Source of the DNA: Flavobacteriales bacterium
Lineage (GTDB): Bacteria; Bacteroidota; Bacteroidia; Flavobacteriales_F; PHOS-HE28
Direction of reading: 5' to 3'
Length of the DNA: 36,089 bases
Assembly: GCA_016787995.1 (NCBI GenBank)
Contig: JAEUTB010000211.1
Location: forward strand, 1-36,089
Shown here: one piece after another, positions 30,583 through 36,089 of the stretch
Layout of the letters: each line of letters opens with the position of its first letter
Numbering within the stretch: the stretch's first letter is position 1
The notes under the pieces: model-generated
Seen by the model: the letters and a program-made list of their open reading frames with translations, nothing else
What the model was told of the DNA's origin: nothing
Database searches by the model: none
Program-made: the position numbers and the translations under genes

Positions 30583-31146
30583 ATGAAGATCCTCCTCCTC
30601 GACAACTACGACAGCTTCACCTGGAACCTGCACCACCTCCTGGAACCACATGCCGAGGTTGATGTCGTGTTGAACGATCGCATCACCGTGGAAGAGGCCG
30701 CGCGATACGATCGGATCGTGATCTCACCCGGACCCGGGCTGCCCAACGAGGCGGGCATTACAATGGAGCTGTTATTGAAGTTGATGCCGACACATCCCAT
30801 CCTTGGCGTTTGCCTCGGTATGCAAGCGATCGTGGAAGTGTGCGGAGGCCAACTCTTCAACCAGGATCGCGTGATGCACGGCGTGGCGGTGGATTGTTCG
30901 CCCACGGAACCGCGAGACCAGCTCTTCAGGGATATGTCTTCAACGTTCTCCGTGGGCCTCTACCACAGCTGGGCTGCGGAGCCAAATGCGCTTCCGGCCA
31001 CCTTGAGGGTCACAGCGCGAAGCCAGGCCGATGTGATCATGGCTATCCGGCACGTGGAGCATGATGTCTGCGGTGTGCAGTTCCATCCGGAGAGCATCCT
31101 AACTCCACTCGGTCCGGGTATCATCCGCAATTGGATCGGCAGGTGA
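30583..31146 (+). CDS. pabA: Glutamine amidotransferase component (PabA/TrpG)
   Basis: A 187-residue class I glutamine amidotransferase: LLLDNYDSFTWNL, ISPGPGLPNEAG, the nucleophile Cys in GVCLGMQAIVE, SVGLYHSWA and the catalytic His-Glu in VQFHPESILT. This is component II of anthranilate or aminodeoxychorismate synthase, giving ammonia for tryptophan or folate synthesis. Without component I nearby I cannot decide between the two; a free-standing gene often serves folate. It follows DUF4260 by 39 bases. Confidence 0.93.
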   Translation: MKILLLDNYDSFTWNLHHLLEPHAEVDVVLNDRITVEEAARYDRIVISPGPGLPNEAGITMELLLKLMPTHPILGVCLGMQAIVEVCGGQLFNQDRVMHGVAVDCSPTEPRDQLFRDMSSTFSVGLYHSWAAEPNALPATLRVTARSQADVIMAIRHVEHDVCGVQFHPESILTPLGPGIIRNWIGR

Positions 31147-31255
31147 TCGGGCCCCACGGATCGGCTTCATTCCCAATTCGTTCTTGAAAACTCGTGGGCC
31201 CTTGGTCGTGTGACCGCTGCTTTGGTGCCCACCTTGCACGGCAACAACGCTCTCC

Positions 31256-31663
31256 ATGCGCAGCGAAGCCGCCCGTTGGACCGGTGCACTATTGCACGGC
31301 TGGGTCGAAGTGCTCACGCTCTTCGGCATATTGGCGGTCGCCCTGTTGCTCATAGGGTGGTGTTGGAACAGGGGGCTTCGGCCTTCTGACCGGCCAAGCG
31401 TGCTTCCATGGCAACTACTGCTCGCGGGCTATGGCCTGGCCCTTCTGTTACGTCATTTTAATGAGGGCCTCGTGCCTGCGGCCATCATCACGGGTGGTGT
31501 CATGGTGGCGGGGCTCATCGCACGCACCGGCAGGCATCAAGGGCTGTGGATCCCGGTGATGCTCCTGTCAGCCTTGCTCGGTCTCGGTTTCAACCTCAGC
31601 TTCGTATCGCTCACGGTGCTGATCATGCTGGTCCTGCTCATCAGCGCAGGGCGCAACCGATGA
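31256..31663 (+). CDS. Multi-pass membrane protein, first gene of CotH-like operon
   Basis: A 135-residue protein with four or five membrane helices (VLTLFGILAVALLLIGWC, WQLLLAGYGLALLL, PAAIITGGVMVAGLI, WIPVMLLSALLGLGF, SLTVLIMLVLLI). This size and layout recall the DUF4956-like membrane proteins that often accompany CotH proteins, but I cannot confirm the family. Its stop overlaps the start of the CotH-like gene in an ATGA arrangement (31660-31663), showing translational coupling. Confidence 0.72.
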   Translation: MRSEAARWTGALLHGWVEVLTLFGILAVALLLIGWCWNRGLRPSDRPSVLPWQLLLAGYGLALLLRHFNEGLVPAAIITGGVMVAGLIARTGRHQGLWIPVMLLSALLGLGFNLSFVSLTVLIMLVLLISAGRNR

Positions 31664-33273
31664 AACGGGGCGGTGGTGGCACCGGCGCTGTTTGGCTCGT
31701 GCTCCTCGCGGTGGTCTTCGTGTCCTTCATCGTCTTCGCCATACTCCTGGGGCCTGATCGCGCTGTTCGTATCGCCACCGCATCTTTCCTCAGCACCACG
31801 GTGGATGGCCTCGCCGAGGATCCCGGCCCACATCAGCTGCGCGTGGTGGAGGTGAAGGTCGACGAGGCCTACCTGGATAGCCTGAACAGTGACCTGCCGT
31901 GGAGTGGTGGGCGGAACATGCCGGCCACGCTGGTGCAGAACGGCGTGCATCACCCGGTGAAGTTCAGGTACCGGGGGATCTACTCAGCGTCGCACTACCT
32001 CGGAGGGAAGAAGTCGTTCCGCCTTACGCTGAAGAAGAACAACCCGTTCGGACCGTATCGCAAACTGAACTTCATCAATCCGAAGTCCTTCAACCTGCTC
32101 AACAACCACATGGGCCTTTGGATCGCCGGCCGCATGGGGGTCGCGGTGCCTTGGAACGAGATGGTTTTCGTGCGCTTGAATGGACGGGACTATGGCGTGA
32201 TGGAGATGTACGAGCAGCCCGATGGTTCTTTTGAGCGATATCGGAACCTGACCAAGGATGACGTTCCGGTATACAAGGGCGAATATCCAGCTGTTACCGC
32301 GCGTGAGATCCCGGAGAAGCGCTCGTTGTGGCGGAAGGCGGACTACTGGGAGTACGAGAGCAAGGCCGATAGCACAGTGGCGCGGGCACGGCTCGAAGCC
32401 TTGGTGGACATCATCGACGACAGCACCCTTACGTTGCCCTATCGACGTGATACCCTTGCGAAGTTGATCGATGTGGATGCTTATGCCCGATACCTGGCGG
32501 CCATGCTGGTGGTGAACACCAAACACATGGACCAGTTCCACAACCAATGGCTGGTCATGTCTGAACGCACCGGCCTTTTCTATCCGATCTTCTGGGATGC
32601 ACTGTTGATGTTCCCGCCCGATGGGGAGCCGCTCTATTTCATCAACGATGCGCTCGCCCATTGGTTCCTCCGCATTCCGGAGTGGCGTCTCTTGCGCGAT
32701 CGCTACGCGTACCAAGCGTTACAGGACCTCCACGTGGAGGGTGCTTTCATGCAGGAGTACGATCGTACCATCGAGCGGATCAAGCCATCGGTGCTCGCCG
32801 ATCGCAACAAGTACGGCCATGTCTCCTTGTACCCGGCCGATGTGCATCGCAATTCCGTGGTGCATGTGATCAGTTCGTTCGCCAACATGCGCGCCACGGT
32901 GAAGGCGCACTGGGATAGGACCTTGCATCGCCTGGCGGATCGCAACGTTCGTGTTGAACGTGGGGCCGCGCTCCGCCTTACCAGCACCAATGAGGTGCCT
33001 GTGGAGTTGCGCTGGCGCAGTTTCGATGAACGTCCGCCCGCTGTGGTGGCAGGCACCGATACGCTTACGGCTACACGCGTGGATGGTTGGTGGTCGGTCA
33101 CGCTCCATCGCACCTTGACCTTGCCCGAAGGCAGCTGGGATCGGCCATTCGCGAACTGGCAGCACTACCTCGTAAAGCCCATGGACCTTGCCGTGACCTT
33201 CCCGTCCGGTGTGCCTTCGGGTCTTCGCATCACCAACGCCATCACCGATGAAGCGGTCGAGCAAGCGCCGTAA
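31660..33273 (+). CDS. CotH-like protein kinase family protein
   Basis: A 537-residue protein with one N-terminal membrane helix (VWLVLLAVVFVSFIVFAILL). The CotH-like region begins with VKFRYRGIYSASHYLGGKKSFRLTL (in part) and continues with NFINPKSFNLLNNHMGLWIA, VPWNEMVFVRLNGRDYGVMEMYEQ and FYPIFWDALLMFPP. CotH proteins are atypical kinases that phosphorylate spore-coat or surface proteins; here the WDxD element is WDAL, lacking the second Asp, so activity is doubtful. Start chosen at the ATGA overlap; a frame from 31546 lies inside the upstream gene. Coupled to both neighbours. Confidence 0.82.
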   Translation: MKRGGGGTGAVWLVLLAVVFVSFIVFAILLGPDRAVRIATASFLSTTVDGLAEDPGPHQLRVVEVKVDEAYLDSLNSDLPWSGGRNMPATLVQNGVHHPVKFRYRGIYSASHYLGGKKSFRLTLKKNNPFGPYRKLNFINPKSFNLLNNHMGLWIAGRMGVAVPWNEMVFVRLNGRDYGVMEMYEQPDGSFERYRNLTKDDVPVYKGEYPAVTAREIPEKRSLWRKADYWEYESKADSTVARARLEALVDIIDDSTLTLPYRRDTLAKLIDVDAYARYLAAMLVVNTKHMDQFHNQWLVMSERTGLFYPIFWDALLMFPPDGEPLYFINDALAHWFLRIPEWRLLRDRYAYQALQDLHVEGAFMQEYDRTIERIKPSVLADRNKYGHVSLYPADVHRNSVVHVISSFANMRATVKAHWDRTLHRLADRNVRVERGAALRLTSTNEVPVELRWRSFDERPPAVVAGTDTLTATRVDGWWSVTLHRTLTLPEGSWDRPFANWQHYLVKPMDLAVTFPSGVPSGLRITNAITDEAVEQAP

Positions 33274-35437
33274 AGTGGGCGTGATGCCCTGGCTCATCTG
33301 CCTGTTGCTGGCGGGTGCAAGCTTGGTGGCGTTGTTCTCCCTTGGCGGCAGTGGATGGTTGAGGACCGTGACGGTTCTGCCAGTGAACGCATTGGAATGG
33401 TCGTGGTACGAGGGGTTGTTCGATCGCCGTCCGATCGCAGAGGCCGGATCATCAGCGCCCATTCTTCGCTTCGGCGGATCCAAGGAAGTGGACGGATGCA
33501 TCGATGCACAGGAGGGTGGTGCCTGGCGTACGCGTTGGTTCGAAGCGGATGGTTACGGCGATTCCGTGGAGGTGAGGAACCGGCGCTTAGGAGCGGGTTT
33601 CGAGGTCCGCATGAAGCCCAGCGCGTTGTACAAGGAACAACGTCGGATGGTCCTGGTGCCGGCTTCAGAGGCCGCGATGCGCACCAAATACATCGAGGTC
33701 ATCGCGCAGGATCTCGGGATCGCAACGGTTTCCAATGCGCTGGTCAGGGTACTGGCATGTGGTGGTGACCTCGGTCTATTCCGGCTCCAGGAGTGGGTGG
33801 ATGACCAGTGGGCGGCGCGGCGTGGTATGCGCGGTGTATCGTTGGTCCGCATGGGCATGGATCCTACGCGCCCCGATGAACAGTTCCCGGTGGTCAAGGC
33901 CGATAGTTCGGAACGCGTTCAACTGCGCGGGATCATCGAACGCGCGCTCTCCGAAGCGGCTGCGGGGCGAACGGAATTGCTCGCGTCCTTGGTGGATGAG
34001 AAAGCGGCGGCGGCCTGGCTGCTCCTCGCCTGGATCGATGGTCGCGACCTTCGCGTGGAACCGGTCCATTTCACCTACCAATGGTCGAATGCGCGGTTCA
34101 GTCCCATCTATGAACCACCCCGCGAGGAAGTCGACCACCAGGCGGGCAACGGTCCATTGGCGCCCAACCTGCTCACGCCGTTGTTGCAGCGCACGGACTT
34201 CCGCGCCCGCTTCGAACGCTTGCAAGCAGAGGTGGCGGCCCAATGGCCGGAGTTGGCCGATCGACATGCGGCCATGTTCATTTCATGGGCAGCCACGCTC
34301 CGGAGCACGACTGTCGATCCCATTTCAATAGCGCATATCGCTAACAGCAATGCGGCCAGCCGACTTCAGCGACCTCTGATGAACGGACCTGGGCATGCCA
34401 CCTTCGTCAACGGCATGGTGCTGCCTCCGGTCGCGGTAAGGACCGTAGAGGATACGATCGGTCTGGCCCAGCTGGCGAAGCGATACAAGTTGCTCCTGCA
34501 GGGCGATTCCATCATCTTCCCACGGGGTAAATACACGATCGAAGAAGACCTTGTCTTCCCGGCAGGTCGCGCCGTGCTCTTGCTACAGGGCGCCCGCTTG
34601 TTCATGGGCAAGGGACGCAGCCTGCTCGTGAAGGGAGACCTGTACATCCGCGGCACCTTGCGCAATCCGGTCTTCATACGGGCACAGGATGACGCGCAAC
34701 CTTTCGGGGCGATCGCGGTCTTGGGCGGTTCATCGCAGCAATGTGCGATCAGTGGTCTGTACGTATCCGGTGGTGCTGGCGCCAAACTCGCTGGCATCGA
34801 ATGTGGCGGAATGCTCACCTTGCAGGGGGCTTCGCGCACGATCATCACCAGCAGTGTATTCCAGGAGAACGACGCAAATGCATCACTGGTCGTGGATGGT
34901 GGCGAATTGGAGATGCGCGATGTGCGCTACGAGAATGAGGCAAGGAAGTTCATGCATGTGGATCACGTCCGTGCCGTCCTCTATGACCTGGTCATGGTGG
35001 GCGCACGCACGAACGAGACCACCGGCCTCCACATCGGTGCTGGTACGGTGGCCGCACTCGGGGGCACCTTCATCGGTCTGAACGGGCCGGCCGTGTTGGC
35101 GGATGGTGCTGGCCAAGTGCTGCTCCGCAACGCGCGTCTGTCCAAGAACAGCGTTGCCATCCGCAGCGTAGGTCGTGGCGAGGTGTATGCGGAGGGCAAT
35201 ACCATCGACGGCAACGGGTTGGCCTTCGACGCGGTGTCCGATGGTGCGGGTGATCGTCTGATCCTCTACCCCAACGTCCTCTCGGGGAACACGCTCGATC
35301 GCCAGGGTTCGCGCATCAAGGAGAACACCGCGTTGGATGAGACCACCGTTTCCATCTTCGGCGTGCCGTTGCAACTGCCGGTGAAGGAAGAGCGGAAGGG
35401 AAGTGGCCGTTCACGGCGCGGCCGCACCGGCGACTGA
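33248..35437 (+). CDS. Membrane-anchored CotH-like / right-handed beta-helix protein
   Basis: A 729-residue protein starting at ATG 33248, overlapping the CotH-like gene by 26 bases. One membrane helix (VMPWLICLLLAGASLVALFSL) is followed by a diverged CotH-like region (about 60-370; VLVPASEAAMRTKYIEVIAQ, LFRLQEWVDDQWAARRG) and then, from about residue 400, a parallel beta-helix (LLLQGARLFMGKGRSLLVKG, LYIRGTLRNPVFIRAQ, LRNARLSKNSVAIRS). It ends in a basic tail (GSGRSRRGRTGD). Together the three genes look like a cell-envelope modification unit, but the substrate is unknown. Convergent with and overlapping the OstA-like gene by 27 bases. Confidence 0.78.
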   Translation: MKRSSKRRKVGVMPWLICLLLAGASLVALFSLGGSGWLRTVTVLPVNALEWSWYEGLFDRRPIAEAGSSAPILRFGGSKEVDGCIDAQEGGAWRTRWFEADGYGDSVEVRNRRLGAGFEVRMKPSALYKEQRRMVLVPASEAAMRTKYIEVIAQDLGIATVSNALVRVLACGGDLGLFRLQEWVDDQWAARRGMRGVSLVRMGMDPTRPDEQFPVVKADSSERVQLRGIIERALSEAAAGRTELLASLVDEKAAAAWLLLAWIDGRDLRVEPVHFTYQWSNARFSPIYEPPREEVDHQAGNGPLAPNLLTPLLQRTDFRARFERLQAEVAAQWPELADRHAAMFISWAATLRSTTVDPISIAHIANSNAASRLQRPLMNGPGHATFVNGMVLPPVAVRTVEDTIGLAQLAKRYKLLLQGDSIIFPRGKYTIEEDLVFPAGRAVLLLQGARLFMGKGRSLLVKGDLYIRGTLRNPVFIRAQDDAQPFGAIAVLGGSSQQCAISGLYVSGGAGAKLAGIECGGMLTLQGASRTIITSSVFQENDANASLVVDGGELEMRDVRYENEARKFMHVDHVRAVLYDLVMVGARTNETTGLHIGAGTVAALGGTFIGLNGPAVLADGAGQVLLRNARLSKNSVAIRSVGRGEVYAEGNTIDGNGLAFDAVSDGAGDRLILYPNVLSGNTLDRQGSRIKENTALDETTVSIFGVPLQLPVKEERKGSGRSRRGRTGD

Positions 35438-36088
35438 CCGGAAAATGTCCGCGCGGTCGGTGGGGCGCTCTTCGATGCGCCAATCGGAGCCTTGCATGCG
35501 CAATTCCTCCAAGGGAACTTTCTCCAGCGGATAGAGGATCGCATCAGGGCGATCAAGGAAGGTCACCGTGTTCACTTTGCCATCTTTCAGTTCCACACGA
35601 ATGCGGCTGCAATCGGCCCTGTTCACACCCATGATGCTTTCCACACCCTCTTTCATCTCTTCGGCGAAGTAGACCGTGCGGGCATTTCCTTCCACGAACA
35701 ACGAGCGCAGACCATCATCTCCGAAAGTGCCGGTCATGTCGGTTCCCGTGACCTGGTCGAAATGGATGCTATCCACTTGGGAGACGAGGAAGGCATCGTG
35801 CTCCACATAGAGCTTGTCCGCCTTGCCGTTGCGTAGGGCGATGCGGATGTGATCGCCGGTGATCTGGTCCGTTCCGCTCCATAGGATGGGGTCGTTGAAG
35901 AGGCTGATGAGGCTGTCCGCTTCGCTGTAGATCAGCGTATCGCAGGCGCCTTGCATATCGTTGCGGAAGAAGCGCACATGGCGATGCGCTTGTACGCGTT
36001 TTCCAGCGCTGTCCGGGGTGGTGAACAAGGTATCGCCATGCAGGAAAAGGGTGTCCTTGTCCATCCAAAGCTCCAGTTCCGCATGACC
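35411..36088 (-). CDS. OstA-like (LptA/LptD N-terminal-type) protein, 5' part beyond the window
   Basis: The frame is open to the window edge (GHAELELW precedes the first Met at 36064), so only the C-terminal 225 residues are seen. Repeated beta strands of the form VRFFRNDMQGACDTLIYSEADSL (in part), ALRNGKADKLYVEHDAFLVS and VELKDGKVNTVTFLDRP match the beta-jellyroll OstA domain of the LPS transport system; Bacteroidota have a long OstA-like periplasmic protein. It would help carry lipopolysaccharide to the outer membrane. The C-terminus overlaps the convergent beta-helix gene. Confidence 0.85.
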   Translation of the reverse strand, partial: GHAELELWMDKDTLFLHGDTLFTTPDSAGKRVQAHRHVRFFRNDMQGACDTLIYSEADSLISLFNDPILWSGTDQITGDHIRIALRNGKADKLYVEHDAFLVSQVDSIHFDQVTGTDMTGTFGDDGLRSLFVEGNARTVYFAEEMKEGVESIMGVNRADCSRIRVELKDGKVNTVTFLDRPDAILYPLEKVPLEELRMQGSDWRIEERPTDRADIFRSVAGAAAP

Positions 36089-36089
36089 G

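Overview
The window is about 60% GC and comes from a Bacteroidota genome, most likely a high-GC member of Flavobacteriales known from environmental or wastewater lineages. The lineage evidence is several type IX secretion (T9SS) C-terminal sorting domains, the paired DUF1800/DUF1501 modules, OstA-like protein, YtxJ of the bacillithiol system, a four-helix-bundle (23S intervening-sequence) protein, and general lack of strong Shine-Dalgarno sequences. No rRNA, CRISPR array or insertion sequence is visible.

Layout: 1-5.4 kb holds the end of a HTH sensor-regulator, a small acidic protein coupled to a secreted delta-60 repeat protein, a Dps ferritin, a secreted beta-helix protein and a small membrane protein. 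5.6-7.9 kb is a ferrous-iron uptake operon on the minus strand (feoA, feoB and a tiny Cys-rich FeoB-associated protein). 8-10.2 kb has two paralogous 2H-phosphoesterase-like proteins flanking an SRAP (YedK/HMCES) protein; one paralog has lost both catalytic motifs. 10.3-12.5 kb is a 7TM class III adenylate cyclase whose 3' end runs into a 36-bp tandem repeat. 12.5-16.1 kb has a YtxJ operon, a four-helix-bundle protein and a PIF1-like helicase. 16.1-16.7 kb is a Doc-type toxin with a small upstream partner.

The remarkable part is 16.8-21.2 kb, all on the minus strand. Reading in transcription order: a hairpin-rich non-coding stretch, a tRNA-Met(CAU), tRNA pieces arranged 3'-half before 5'-half (circularly permuted order), a slipin (SPFH protein), then a very tight array (mostly 4-7 nt spacers) of tRNA-Arg(UCG), Gln(UUG), Glu(UUC), Asp(GUC), Lys(UUU), an unassignable tRNA-like RNA and His(GUG). 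The RNA ligase gene rtcB begins only 20 nt after the last tRNA. Three of these tRNAs carry hairpin insertions: a 20-nt palindrome between T-stem and T-loop of His and Lys, and a 35-nt hairpin between T-stem and acceptor strand of Gln. The isoacceptors overlap strongly with known targets of anticodon nucleases. I propose a tRNA repair, decoy or tRNA-processing locus built on RtcB; the sequence shows the architecture, the function is inference.

21.5-29 kb contains two tandem copies of a DUF1800-DUF1501 pair (Tat plus T9SS exported) separated by an opposite-strand Cys-rich protein. 29.3-36 kb carries exodeoxyribonuclease III, a DUF4260 membrane protein, a PabA/TrpG glutamine amidotransferase, an overlapping three-gene unit (membrane protein, CotH-like protein, CotH-like/beta-helix protein) and the 3' part of an OstA-like gene running off the window. 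Three families of palindromic or inverted repeats are scattered through the region, and two of them are the elements found inside the tRNA genes.
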